Assembly (NCBI GenBank): GCA_036389135.1
Contig: DASVQP010000079.1
Location: 1-60,902, forward strand
Direction: 5' to 3'
DNA from: Longimicrobium sp.
GTDB lineage: Bacteria; Gemmatimonadota; Gemmatimonadetes; Longimicrobiales; Longimicrobiaceae
Length of the DNA: 60,902 nt
Shown here piece by piece: positions 34,189 through 42,167 of the stretch (positions within the stretch are counted from its first letter, which is position 1; each line of letters starts with the position of its first letter). A model generated the notes under the pieces. The model saw only the letters and a list, made by a program, of their open reading frames with translations. It was not told the DNA's origin and ran no database searches. Both the position numbers and the translations under genes were made by a program.

Positions 34189-35013
34189 CTACCGCAGATC
34201 CCCCATCGCCACGCCCTGCATGTCGGAGAACACCTGGTTCTCGCCGCCCATCGCCCAGCAAAAGGTGTAGTTGCGCGTGCCGCAGCCGGAGTGGATCGAC
34301 CACCCGGGAGAGAGCGCGACGTCGCCGTCGCGCATCACCAGGTGGCGGGTCTCGGTGGGCTCGCCCATCATGTGAAAGACGACGGCGTCCGCGGGGACGT
34401 CGAAGTACAGGTAGACCTCGGTGCGGCGCGCGTGGGTGTGCGCCGGCATCGTGTTCCAAACACTCCCCGCCTGCAGCTCCGTGACGCCCATCACCAGCTG
34501 CGCCGTGGGAACGCCGCCGGGGTGGAAGTACTTGCGAAGCCTGCGCTGGTTCGCCTGCTCGGGCGTACCCAGTTCCGTGAGGTCCGCCTCGCTCTGCGGC
34601 ACGTGGGCGGCGGGGAAGGAGGCGTGCGCCGGGTAGCTCACCAGGTAAAAGCGCGCCGGCGTGGCGGGGTCGTCGCTGTGGAAGACGACCTCGCGCGTGC
34701 CGCGGCCAAGGTAGAGCCCGTCGCGGTTCGCCATCGTGTACACCGTCCCGTCCGCCGTCACGCGCCCGGCGCCGCCGACGTTGAGGATCCCCACCTCGCG
34801 CCGCTCCAGAAAGAACTCCGCCGCCATCTCCGGCGGCGCCACCAGCCCGATGCCGTCCCCGGCCGGGACGATGCCGCCGAGCACCACGCGGTCCAGCTCC
34901 ACGAAGCGCAGCGTGGCCGCGCCCGGCTGGAAGAGTGCTGGAACGAGGAAGCCGGCCCGCAGCTCCTCGGTGGTCATGCGGCGCGTCTGTTCGGGCCCGG
35001 GAAGGTAGTGCAT
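34189..35013 (-). CDS. kduI: 5-dehydro-4-deoxy-D-glucuronate isomerase
   Basis: This 274-residue KduI turns 5-keto-4-deoxyuronate, released from unsaturated pectin fragments, into 3-deoxy-D-glycero-2,5-hexodiulosonate. The cupin metal site is intact: His192, His194 and Glu199 in 'PAHTHARRTEVYLYF', and His241 in 'SPGWSIHSGCGTRNY'. Length matches E. coli KduI. It is separated from DUF4861 by a REP array and from kduD by a 146-base repeat element, so it may have its own promoter or rely on read-through. Confidence 0.95.
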   Translation of the reverse strand: MHYLPGPEQTRRMTTEELRAGFLVPALFQPGAATLRFVELDRVVLGGIVPAGDGIGLVAPPEMAAEFFLERREVGILNVGGAGRVTADGTVYTMANRDGLYLGRGTREVVFHSDDPATPARFYLVSYPAHASFPAAHVPQSEADLTELGTPEQANQRRLRKYFHPGGVPTAQLVMGVTELQAGSVWNTMPAHTHARRTEVYLYFDVPADAVVFHMMGEPTETRHLVMRDGDVALSPGWSIHSGCGTRNYTFCWAMGGENQVFSDMQGVAMGDLR

Positions 35014-35020
35014 GGAAACC

Positions 35021-35166
35021 AGTGCGTTAGAGCGTGAGTGCGTTGGTCGTTCAGGTCACGATCATTCAAACCGGGCAACAGCAAGCCGGAAGATGCTGAG
35101 AAGCCATATCCGCTCCTCCAGCCAGTGCGTCGCGCGAGGTAGAACGCACTCACGCACTAACGCACT
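35021..35166. repeat. 146-base element with 24-base terminal inverted repeats
   Basis: The left end (35021-35044, AGTGCGTTAGAGCGTGAGTG...) is the reverse complement of the right end (35143-35166) at 23 of 24 positions. No ORF lies inside. The ends are made of GTGCGT-type units. It fills almost the whole gap between kduI and kduD and looks like a miniature mobile element; a target-site duplication is not obvious. Confidence 0.75.
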
Positions 35167-35170
35167 TATT

Positions 35171-35932
35171 TCAACGAGCCATCCATCCGCCGTCCACCAC
35201 CAGCACGTGCCCGTTCACGTAGTCCGCGGCGGGAGAGGCGAGGAAGACGACGGCGCCGGCCAGGTCCTCCGCCTCGCCCCAGCGGCCGGCGGGGATGCGC
35301 GCGCTGATCTCGCCGGCGCGGACGGGGTCATCCTGCAGCCGCTGCGTGTTGTCGGTGCGGAAGTAGCCCGGCGCCACCGCGTTCACCTGCACCCCGTGGC
35401 GCGCCCACTCGTTTGCGAGGGCGCGCGTGACGCCGGCGACCGCGTGCTTGCTGGCCGTGTAGCCCGGCACGGTGATCCCACCGCTGAACGAGAGGAGCGA
35501 GGCGACGTTGACGATCTTCCCCGCGCCGCGCTCCACCATCCGCGCGCCGAGGCGCTGCGACAGGATGAAGACGGAGTCCAGGTTGGTGCGCAGGACGCGG
35601 TCCCATTCCTCCAGCGGGTGATCGACGGCCGGGTGGCGGCTGATGGTGCCGCCGTTGTTCACCAGGATGTCGATCGAGCCCGCCGCGCTCTCCGCGTCGT
35701 CCGCCATCGCCAGGACGGCCGCGCGGTCGGAGAGGTCGGCCTCCACCTGCCACGCCGTGCGCCCGGCGGCGCGCACGTACGCCGCCGTCTCGTCGGTCCC
35801 GGAGCGACGGGTGCTGGCGCAGACCACGTCCGCCCCCGCCTCGGCGAGCCCCACCGCGATCGCCTGCCCCAGCCCGCGGCTCGCGCCGGTGACCAGCGCG
35901 CGCTTCCCCGCCAGGGAGAAGCGCGCCATCAT
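35171..35932 (-). CDS. kduD: 2-deoxy-D-gluconate 3-dehydrogenase (SDR family)
   Basis: This 253-residue short-chain dehydrogenase reduces the KduI product to 2-keto-3-deoxygluconate. It has the NAD-binding 'GASRGLGQ', 'LVNNGG', the catalytic Ser ('ASLLSFSG') and 'YTASK' with Tyr and Lys, and the C-terminal 'VLVVDGGWMAR' end typical of KduD. The start may be at 35932 or the next Met at 35929. It begins eight bases after the GH105 stop, so the two are in one operon. Confidence 0.92.
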   Translation of the reverse strand: MMARFSLAGKRALVTGASRGLGQAIAVGLAEAGADVVCASTRRSGTDETAAYVRAAGRTAWQVEADLSDRAAVLAMADDAESAAGSIDILVNNGGTISRHPAVDHPLEEWDRVLRTNLDSVFILSQRLGARMVERGAGKIVNVASLLSFSGGITVPGYTASKHAVAGVTRALANEWARHGVQVNAVAPGYFRTDNTQRLQDDPVRAGEISARIPAGRWGEAEDLAGAVVFLASPAADYVNGHVLVVDGGWMAR

Positions 35933-35940
35933 CGAAGCCG

Positions 35941-37350
35941 TCACCGCCCCAGCTCCAGCGCGGCCAGGATCAGCGGGCCCACGCCCTTGTAGTCGTCCGT
36001 CACCACCGGCTCGCTCGCGTAGTAGGCGAACGTCCCGTCGCGCACGGAGCCGTCGCGGCGCGGGTTGCCGCCCAGGCCGGAGACCTGCACCACGTTGACG
36101 AGCGACGAGGTGCCGTCCGCGTTGTCGCGCACCAGGTTGGTCAGCAGCCCGTCGAAGCCGCGCTCGGCGAAGCGACGGTAGTCCGCGTCCAGATAGCCGA
36201 GCCGCGCGCCCTTGGCCAGCGCGTACACGAACATGCTGGACGCGCTCCCCTCCAGGTAGTTGCCCGTGCGGTTCGGCTGGTCCAGCATGTTCCACCAGAG
36301 CCCCGTAACCGGGTCCTGCACCCGGGCGATCGCCTCGGCGGCGTCGCCCAGCTCGCGGATCAGGGCGGGGCGGTCCGGGTGGGTGGCGGGGAAGTGGTCG
36401 AGCGCATCCACCAGCCCCATCACGTACCACCCCATCGCGCGCCCCCAGAAGTTGGGCGAGAGGCCGGTGGCGGTGTCGGCCCACGACTGCGCGCGGGCGG
36501 CGTCCCAGCCGTGGTACATCAGGCCGGTGCGCGGGTCGCGGGTGTGGCGCGAGACCAGGAAGAACTGGCGCGCCACGTCGTCCAGCGCCGCGGGCTCGTT
36601 GAAGGTGCGGCCGTACTGCGCGTAAAAAGGCGCGCCCATGAAGAGCCCGTCCAGCCACATCTGCTGCGGGTAGATCTTCTTGTGCCAGAAGCCGCCCTCG
36701 GCCGTGCGCGGCTGCGTGCGGAGCTGCTCGCGCAGGCGGTCCGCCGCCCTGCGGTAGCGCGCGTCCCGCGTGCGCTCCAGCAGGCCGAAGAGGAGGCGGC
36801 CCTGCGCCACCTCGTCGATGTTGTACTCCGCGGGGTCGTAGCCCTCTATGGAGCCGTCCGGCTTCACCCAGCGGTCCATGTTGGTCCTGACGTACTCCAT
36901 CATCGCGGCATCGCGGCGGGCGAGGCCCACGCGCTCGATGGCGCCCAGCACCACCCCCGCCGTGTAGTCCCAGCGGCGGTGCGTCTGCGGGTTGCGGCGC
37001 ATCACCGAGCGGGCGATGCGCACGGACCACGGCTGCCCATCCGGCGAGCGGCGGGCGCGCGGCACGGCGTTGGGGATCGCCACCGGCGCGTCGTTCGGCT
37101 GCCGCGTCCCTTCGCCCAGCTGCTGCGCGGCGGGGAGGTGCGCGATCTGCGCCTGCGCGGGCGCCCCGGCGAGAGCGGCGAGCAGCAGCGCCGCGAGGAT
37201 GCCTGGCGACTGAAGTCGCGGCAACAACCGCGGGAAGTCCGCCTTCGCGGACTCCGCATCCAGATCGCGCGCGAATCCAAGTCCCCGCAGGGGGACTTCC
37301 TGCTTTTGTTGCAGCGACTTCAGTCGCCGGCAACATGCCACGGCGCTCAT
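35941..37350 (-). CDS. GH105 unsaturated rhamnogalacturonyl/galacturonyl hydrolase
   Basis: This 469-residue (alpha/alpha)6-barrel enzyme releases the 4,5-unsaturated uronate from lyase products. Typical blocks are 'HRRWDYTAGVVLGAIERV', 'KIYPQQMWLDGLFMGAPF', 'GLMYHGWD', 'SPNFWGRAMGWYVMGLVDAL' and 'GNYLEGSASSMFVYALAKGA'. The ATG at 37350 overlaps the GH28 stop (ATGA). Residues 8-49 are encoded by an inserted REP-like repeat (37205-37328), so the normal signal-peptide core 'GILAALLLAALAGAPAQAQ' begins only at residue 50. A TTG at 37227 inside the repeat would give a clean signal peptide and may be the real start. Confidence 0.9.
   Translation of the reverse strand: MSAVACCRRLKSLQQKQEVPLRGLGFARDLDAESAKADFPRLLPRLQSPGILAALLLAALAGAPAQAQIAHLPAAQQLGEGTRQPNDAPVAIPNAVPRARRSPDGQPWSVRIARSVMRRNPQTHRRWDYTAGVVLGAIERVGLARRDAAMMEYVRTNMDRWVKPDGSIEGYDPAEYNIDEVAQGRLLFGLLERTRDARYRRAADRLREQLRTQPRTAEGGFWHKKIYPQQMWLDGLFMGAPFYAQYGRTFNEPAALDDVARQFFLVSRHTRDPRTGLMYHGWDAARAQSWADTATGLSPNFWGRAMGWYVMGLVDALDHFPATHPDRPALIRELGDAAEAIARVQDPVTGLWWNMLDQPNRTGNYLEGSASSMFVYALAKGARLGYLDADYRRFAERGFDGLLTNLVRDNADGTSSLVNVVQVSGLGGNPRRDGSVRDGTFAYYASEPVVTDDYKGVGPLILAALELGR
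37205..37328. repeat. REP-like element inside the GH105 coding region
   Basis: The ends GGCGACTGAAGTCGCGGCAA (37205-37224) and TTGCAGCGACTTCAGTCGCC (37309-37328) are inverted repeats. Inside are two more hairpins, GTCCGCCTTCGCGGAC and GTCCCCGCAGGGGGAC. Related units (GGCGAGTGAACTCGCGGCAA) occur between genes at 51607. Here the element is read through in frame. Confidence 0.85.
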
Positions 37351-38867
37351 GGCCGCACCGCGGGTGCGGGCACGCGGCGGTCGCTCGGCAGCAGGTCGGC
37401 GGTGGTCTTGTCCGGCGCCCGATGCGAGGTGGGAGTGGCGCGGGTGCCGTTGATGAGCACGTCGTCGAACACCAGCTCCTTCACCCCCTCCGCCATGTTC
37501 CCGCGCGCCACGCCATCGAAGCGGCTGTCGATGATGCGGATGTTGGAGATCTCGGAGCGCGGGTAGGCGCGCATGTACAAGGCGTAGTTGCTCTTGCTGC
37601 TGGTGACGTTGCGCATCTCCACGTTGCGCACCACCGGCACGAAGGGGCCCGCCTGCCCCTCCTCGTAGTACAGGTCCACCGAGAGCACCGCGTCCTTGAC
37701 CTGCCCCACGGTGACGTTGCGCATGTAGACGTGCTCCAGGATGCCGCCGCGCATCGCGTTGTTCTTGAAGCGAAGCGCGCGGTCCAGGTTGGGCGAGTCC
37801 ATGCGGCAGTTCTCCACGTACACGTGCCGCACCCCGCCGCTGATCTCGCTCCCCAGCGTCACCCCGCCGTGCCCGTCCTTCATCTGGCACTCGCGGATGA
37901 CGATGTTCTCGCTGGGCACGTTGATGCGCCGCCCGTCGGCGTTGCGGCCGCTCTTGATGGCGATGCAGTCGTCGCCCGTGTCGAAGAGGCAGTTCTCGAT
38001 CAGCACGTCGCGGCATGACTCGGGGTTGCACCCGTCGTTGTTGGGCCCGTGGCTCACCACCGACACGCCGCGCACGGTGACGTTCTGGCAGAGCACGGGA
38101 TTGATCTGCCACATGGGGGAGTTGATGATCGTCACCCCCTCCACCAGCACGTTGCGGCAGCGATACGGCTGGATGAACTGCGGGCGCAGGTACGATCCTT
38201 CGGCGAAGACGCGCTCCTGCACCGGGACGCCGGCCTCCATCATCTGGCCCAGGCGCTCGCGGGCGGGCTTCTGGTTGGGCACCCGGTCCCACTCCGGGTG
38301 CGTCTTCCACGCACCCTTCCACGGCCACCAGATGGTGGTGGTGGCCTGCCCATCCAGCGTCCCCTTGCCGGTGATGGCGACGTTCTCCTGCTCGAAGGCG
38401 TAGATGAGGGGCGAGTACCCCATCATCTCCATCCCCTCCCAGCGCGTGAATACGACGGGGAGGTAGTCCCTGGGGTTCTGGCTGAACGCGACCGTCGCGC
38501 CCTCGGACACGTGCAGGTTGACGTTGCTGCGCAGGTGGATGGGCCCGGTGAGGAAGCGCCCCGCCGGCACCACCACCCGCCCGCCGCCCGCCGCCGTGCA
38601 CGCCGCGATCGCGCGCCGGAACGCCTCGGTGTTGTCGCGCGTGCCGTCGCCCACGCCGCCGAAGTCGGTGACCGGGAAGTCGCGCGCGGCGAAGGTGGGG
38701 GGCCGGATGCGCGCCAGGATCCCCGGCACGCGCGCCCACCCGGCCGCCTCCACTCCGCCGCCGAGAGTCGCGCACCCCGCCAGGAAGCCGGGCCCGATCA
38801 GCGCGGCCCCCGCCCCCAGCGACAGGGTGCGGACGAAGTCACGCCTGGAAAATTCGTGGTTCGGCAT
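37347..38867 (-). CDS. GH28 polygalacturonase-like enzyme
   Basis: This 506-residue enzyme has a Tat signal ('EFSRRDFVRTLSLGAGAA') with a lipobox 'FLAGC' (Cys32), so it is probably a Tat-exported lipoprotein. The right-handed beta-helix has all GH28 catalytic features: Asp278 ('GPNNDGCNPES'), Asp299/Asp300 ('DTGDDCIAIKSG'), His333 ('DGHGGVTLGSE') and Arg366/Lys368 ('RALRFKN'). It hydrolyses galacturonan, probably exo-acting on oligomers. I start at 38867. It is the first gene of the minus-strand operon GH28-GH105-kduD. A weak copy of the proposed ROK operator lies 40 bases upstream. Confidence 0.93.
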   Translation of the reverse strand: MPNHEFSRRDFVRTLSLGAGAALIGPGFLAGCATLGGGVEAAGWARVPGILARIRPPTFAARDFPVTDFGGVGDGTRDNTEAFRRAIAACTAAGGGRVVVPAGRFLTGPIHLRSNVNLHVSEGATVAFSQNPRDYLPVVFTRWEGMEMMGYSPLIYAFEQENVAITGKGTLDGQATTTIWWPWKGAWKTHPEWDRVPNQKPARERLGQMMEAGVPVQERVFAEGSYLRPQFIQPYRCRNVLVEGVTIINSPMWQINPVLCQNVTVRGVSVVSHGPNNDGCNPESCRDVLIENCLFDTGDDCIAIKSGRNADGRRINVPSENIVIRECQMKDGHGGVTLGSEISGGVRHVYVENCRMDSPNLDRALRFKNNAMRGGILEHVYMRNVTVGQVKDAVLSVDLYYEEGQAGPFVPVVRNVEMRNVTSSKSNYALYMRAYPRSEISNIRIIDSRFDGVARGNMAEGVKELVFDDVLINGTRATPTSHRAPDKTTADLLPSDRRVPAPAVRP

Positions 38868-38906
38868 GTCGCTCCCGGGCCTCCACGGCCCCGCCATCGG
38901 GTGAAT

Positions 38907-38925
38907 TTGTACCAGATTAGAGCGA
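38907..38925 (-). promoter_or_regulatory. Degenerate ROK operator candidate upstream of GH28
   Basis: TTGTACC-AGATT-AGAGCGA matches the proposed 7-5-7 operator (TTGTTCT-N5-AGAACAA) at 10 of 14 arm positions. It lies 40 bases before the GH28 start. Weaker than the other three sites. Confidence 0.35.
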
Positions 38926-38928
38926 ATT

Positions 38929-39200
38929 GCGGGGGCGGGCCCCCTCCCCCGCTCGTCACCTCGCGGCCCCTCCCCCAAAAACTACCTGGGGGAGGGGCGT
39001 ACGCGCGCATCTGCCTGTGGTGCCATCGATCCGTAGGGGCGCGATTCATCGCGCCCGCCCTCCGCCCCGCCTCGACCCTCGCGTTTTCACACCAATGTCC
39101 GCCTGCGCGAACTCCGGGTCCAATGCCGCGTTTCTGGAGCCGGCTTCAGCCGCCTTCCCGTCGTTCCAGCCGGGGGCTTCAGCCCCCGGTGCCCCGGCCC
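38929..39200. repeat. Composite REP-like array between GH28 and the ROK gene
   Basis: It contains CCCCTCCCCCGCTCG with CCCCTCCCCCAAAAACTACC / GGGGGAGGGG (38940-38998), GGGGCGCGATTCATCGCGCCC (39036-39056), GTCCGCCTGCGCGAAC, GCCGGCTTCAGCCGCC and CCGGGGGCTTCAGCCCCCGG (to about 39189). The first block is the near-exact reverse of 28567-28632. Confidence 0.75.
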
Positions 39201-39219
39201 CCGGTGATCATTCCGCCCC

Positions 39220-40440
39220 CTACGCCACCTGCGGCGCCGCGAACAACGGCGCCGCCACCAGCGCCGTGGCACCGCGCAGGCGGGGATGCGTGCTGGTCTG
39301 CTCCGGAATCACGGGCGTCGCGGCGGCGGCGCGGGTCAGGGCGCGGCCTTCCACCTCCTCGCGCACCAGGTCGGCGATCAGGTCCCACCCCGCCGTGATC
39401 TCGCCGCCGACAACGATGCGCGACGGGTTCAGCGCGTTCACGATCATCGACAGCCCCAGACCCAGGTAGCGCCCCGTCTCGCGGATGGCGGAGAGGGCGC
39501 GCTCGTCGCCGGAGCGGGCGCGGCGCACGAGGTCGGTGACGGTGATGTCGTGGCGCTTCAGCAGCTCGCGCGACTCGGCGGGGGAGATGTCCTCCGCGCC
39601 CAGGTAGCGCCCCAGCGTCGCCAGGTTGGAGGTGTACGCCTCGAAGCACCCGCGCGCGCCGCACAGGCAGCGCGGCCCTTCCGGGTTCAGCGCGATGTGC
39701 CCGAACTCGCCCGCGGTGTGCGAATGCCCGCGCACCACCTGCCCGTTCACCACCATCCCCGCGCCCACGCCGTCGGACACGGTGACGTACACGAAGTCGC
39801 CCGCGCCGTCGCTGCGCTCCCCCAGCCACATGTGCGCGAGGGCGCAGGCGATGGGCGCGTTTTCGATCTGGACCGGCAGGTCGAGCGCGGCCTCCAGGGC
39901 TTCGCGCACGTCCACGTCGCGCCAGCCAAGCTGCGGCGAGTTGAGGATGCGCCCCGTGCCGCTGTCCACCATGCCGGGCACCACGAGCCCGACCCCCTGC
40001 ACCTGCCAGCGCGCAGCGTAGCCCTCCACCAGCGTCTCCACGCGCGCGGCGATCTCCGCCACCAGCTCGTCGGGGTTGGTGACGGTGTCGAAGCTCTCCA
40101 GCGCGATCTCCGTCCCGTTGAAGTCGCTCAGCATCACGTAGGTGCGGGTGAAGCGGACGTCGACGGCCACCACCAGCCGGTCCTGCGTGCGCACCCAGAG
40201 CATGGTGGGCTTGCGGCCGCGGGCCGCCTCGCCCACGTCGCCCTCCATGATGGCGCCCTCGGCCAGCAGCTCGCCGGTGAGCGTCGTCACCATCCCGCGC
40301 CCGATCTCCATCATGCGCGCCAGGTCCGCGCGCGAGATGGGCTGGTGCTCGCGCACCAGGTTCAGCAGGATCTGCCGGTTGATGTCGCGCGAGGTGGAGC
40401 GCGTCGCGCGCTTGAAGTCGAGGGTGTTGATCTTTCTCAT
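39220..40440 (-). CDS. ROK-family transcriptional regulator
   Basis: This 406-residue regulator has an N-terminal winged helix (about 15-75: 'INRQILLNLVREHQPISRAD', 'LARMMEIGRGMVTTLTGELL', 'AEGAI') and a C-terminal ROK sugar-kinase-like domain. The ROK zinc site is intact: 'GEFGHIALNPEGPRCLCGAR' with His248, Cys258, Cys260 and Cys265. Such proteins (NagC, Mlc, XylR) repress sugar genes until a ligand binds. Here it sits at the divergence point of the pectin locus, so a uronate or KDG-type inducer is likely. The ATG is at 40440; upstream frame to 40572 runs into the operator region. Confidence 0.88.
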   Translation of the reverse strand: MRKINTLDFKRATRSTSRDINRQILLNLVREHQPISRADLARMMEIGRGMVTTLTGELLAEGAIMEGDVGEAARGRKPTMLWVRTQDRLVVAVDVRFTRTYVMLSDFNGTEIALESFDTVTNPDELVAEIAARVETLVEGYAARWQVQGVGLVVPGMVDSGTGRILNSPQLGWRDVDVREALEAALDLPVQIENAPIACALAHMWLGERSDGAGDFVYVTVSDGVGAGMVVNGQVVRGHSHTAGEFGHIALNPEGPRCLCGARGCFEAYTSNLATLGRYLGAEDISPAESRELLKRHDITVTDLVRRARSGDERALSAIRETGRYLGLGLSMIVNALNPSRIVVGGEITAGWDLIADLVREEVEGRALTRAAAATPVIPEQTSTHPRLRGATALVAAPLFAAPQVA

Positions 40441-40526
40441 TCGGCTTCCGAATGGCGGCCCGATTGCGTTGCTTCCGCCCCGTGCGAAGAGGGTGCCAGG
40501 GGCGTCTGGCCGCTCCCCCTTGCGTT

Positions 40527-40545
40527 TTGTTCTACGCGAGAACAA
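40527..40545. promoter_or_regulatory. Perfect ROK operator between ROK gene and uxaC
   Basis: TTGTTCT-ACGCG-AGAACAA is a perfect 7-5-7 palindrome in the 262-base space between the divergent ROK and uxaC genes. The arms with the same 5-base spacing recur at 52169 and 52293 upstream of susC. The position suits auto-repression and control of uxaC. Confidence 0.75.
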
Positions 40546-40702
40546 ATTGATGGAAAGGCGTTCCGGACGCAAGGGTCCAGGTGCCGCGGGGGTGAGGTTG
40601 AGCGTGTAATCCGCTCCCGTGGAACCCCTTATGTTCTCAGATCGAGCAAATGCCGCGCTCCCTCCGGCGGCGCGTCAATATCTTTCCCGAGCCCGAGTTT
40701 CC

Positions 40703-42166
40703 ATGAGCACGCTCGAGATTCCCGCCGTCCAGGCGGTCGCCGCCGATACGCTGTTCCTGCACCCCGACCGCTTCTTCGATCCCGACCCGTCCGTCCGCAA
40801 AGTGGCGCGCACCCTGTACGAGGGCACGCGCGACCTTCCCATCGTCGCGCCGCACGGGCACGTGGATCCGCGGCTGCTGGCGGAGAACGAGCCGTTTCCG
40901 GAGCCCACCGCGCTCCTGATCATTCCGGACCACTACATCTTCCGCATGCTGTACTCGCGCGGCATCCCCATGGAGTCGCTGGGGATCCCCGCGCGCGACG
41001 GGGCGGAGGTGGAGAGCGATCCGCGCAATATCTGGCAGCTCTTCGCGGAAAACTATTACCTCTTCCGCGGCACGCCCACCGGGGTGTGGCTGGACCACGA
41101 GCTGCGCCACGTCTTCGGGGTGCGCCGTAAGCTGACGGGCGCCACCGCGCAGGCCGTGTACGACGAGATCGCGGAGAAGCTCGCCTCGCCGGAGTTCCGG
41201 CCGCGCGCCCTCTTCGAGCGCTTCAACATCGAAGTTCTGACGACCACCGACGCGGCGAGCGACACGCTGGAGCACCACCGCGCCATCCGCGAGTCGGGGT
41301 GGCGGGGCAGGGTAATTCCCACCTTCCGCCCTGACGCCGTCTTCCGCATCGCCGCGCCGGCGTGGCGCGACGAGATCGCGAAGCTGGCGCGGGCGCACGG
41401 CGCGCAGATCGCGGACTACGCGGGGTTCATCCGGGCGCTGGAGGAGCGGCGGGCCTTCTTCCGCTCGATGGGCGCCGTCGCCACGGACCACGCGGTGGTG
41501 GAGCCGCGCACCGAGCGCCTGCCGGAAGACGTGGCCGAGCGCCTCTTTGCCCGCGCCCTGGAAGGCGCGGCGACGGCGGGCGACCAGGCACGCTTCGAGG
41601 CGCACATGCTGATGGAGATGGCCCGCATGTCGTGCGAAGACGGGATGGTGATGCAGCTCCATCCCGGCGCCCTGCGCGATCACAACGGGATCATCTTCGA
41701 CCGCTTCGGGCTGGACAAGGGGGCGGACATCCCCGTCGCGACCGAGTACACGCGCAACCTGCGCAACCTGCTCAGCGCGTACGGCAACGACCCGCGCCTC
41801 CGGCTGATCCTCTTTACGCTGGACGAGAGCACCTACGCGCGCGAGCTGGCGCCGCTGGCCGGGCACTACCCCGCGCTGCGGCTGGGGCCGCCCTGGTGGT
41901 TCCACGACAGCATCGAGGGGATGAAGCGCTTCCGCGAGCGGACCACCGAGACGGCCGGCATCTACAACACGGCCGGCTTCAACGACGACACGCGCGCCTT
42001 CTGCTCCATCCCCGCGCGCCACGACCTGGCGCGCCGCGTGGACGCCAACTGGCTGGCTGGCCTGGTGGCGCGGCACGTGATCGAGCTGGACGACGCGCGC
42101 GAGATGGCGCACGCCCTGGCGTACGGCCTGGTGCGCGAGACGTACCGGCTGGACGGAGGGCGATAG
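40703..42166 (+). CDS. uxaC: Glucuronate/galacturonate isomerase
   Basis: This 487-residue UxaC isomerises D-galacturonate to D-tagaturonate (and glucuronate to fructuronate). The amidohydrolase-related signatures are 'PHGHVDPRLLAENEPF', 'EVLTTTDAASDTLEHH' and 'LQLHPGALRDHN'-type 'MVMQLHPGALRDHNG'. Also present are 'WWFHDSIEGMKRFRE' and the C-terminal 'GFNDDTRAFCSIPARHD'. I start at 40703 (MSTLEIP); the frame is open to 40619 without a better site. It heads the plus-strand arm and is followed one base later by uxaA. Confidence 0.95.
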   Translation: MSTLEIPAVQAVAADTLFLHPDRFFDPDPSVRKVARTLYEGTRDLPIVAPHGHVDPRLLAENEPFPEPTALLIIPDHYIFRMLYSRGIPMESLGIPARDGAEVESDPRNIWQLFAENYYLFRGTPTGVWLDHELRHVFGVRRKLTGATAQAVYDEIAEKLASPEFRPRALFERFNIEVLTTTDAASDTLEHHRAIRESGWRGRVIPTFRPDAVFRIAAPAWRDEIAKLARAHGAQIADYAGFIRALEERRAFFRSMGAVATDHAVVEPRTERLPEDVAERLFARALEGAATAGDQARFEAHMLMEMARMSCEDGMVMQLHPGALRDHNGIIFDRFGLDKGADIPVATEYTRNLRNLLSAYGNDPRLRLILFTLDESTYARELAPLAGHYPALRLGPPWWFHDSIEGMKRFRERTTETAGIYNTAGFNDDTRAFCSIPARHDLARRVDANWLAGLVARHVIELDDAREMAHALAYGLVRETYRLDGGR

Positions 42167-42167
42167 G

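Noticed and set aside
35021-35166. Riboswitch or leader between kduD and kduI
   Set aside because: The long terminal inverted repeats without a conserved core suggest a mobile element rather than a ligand-binding RNA.
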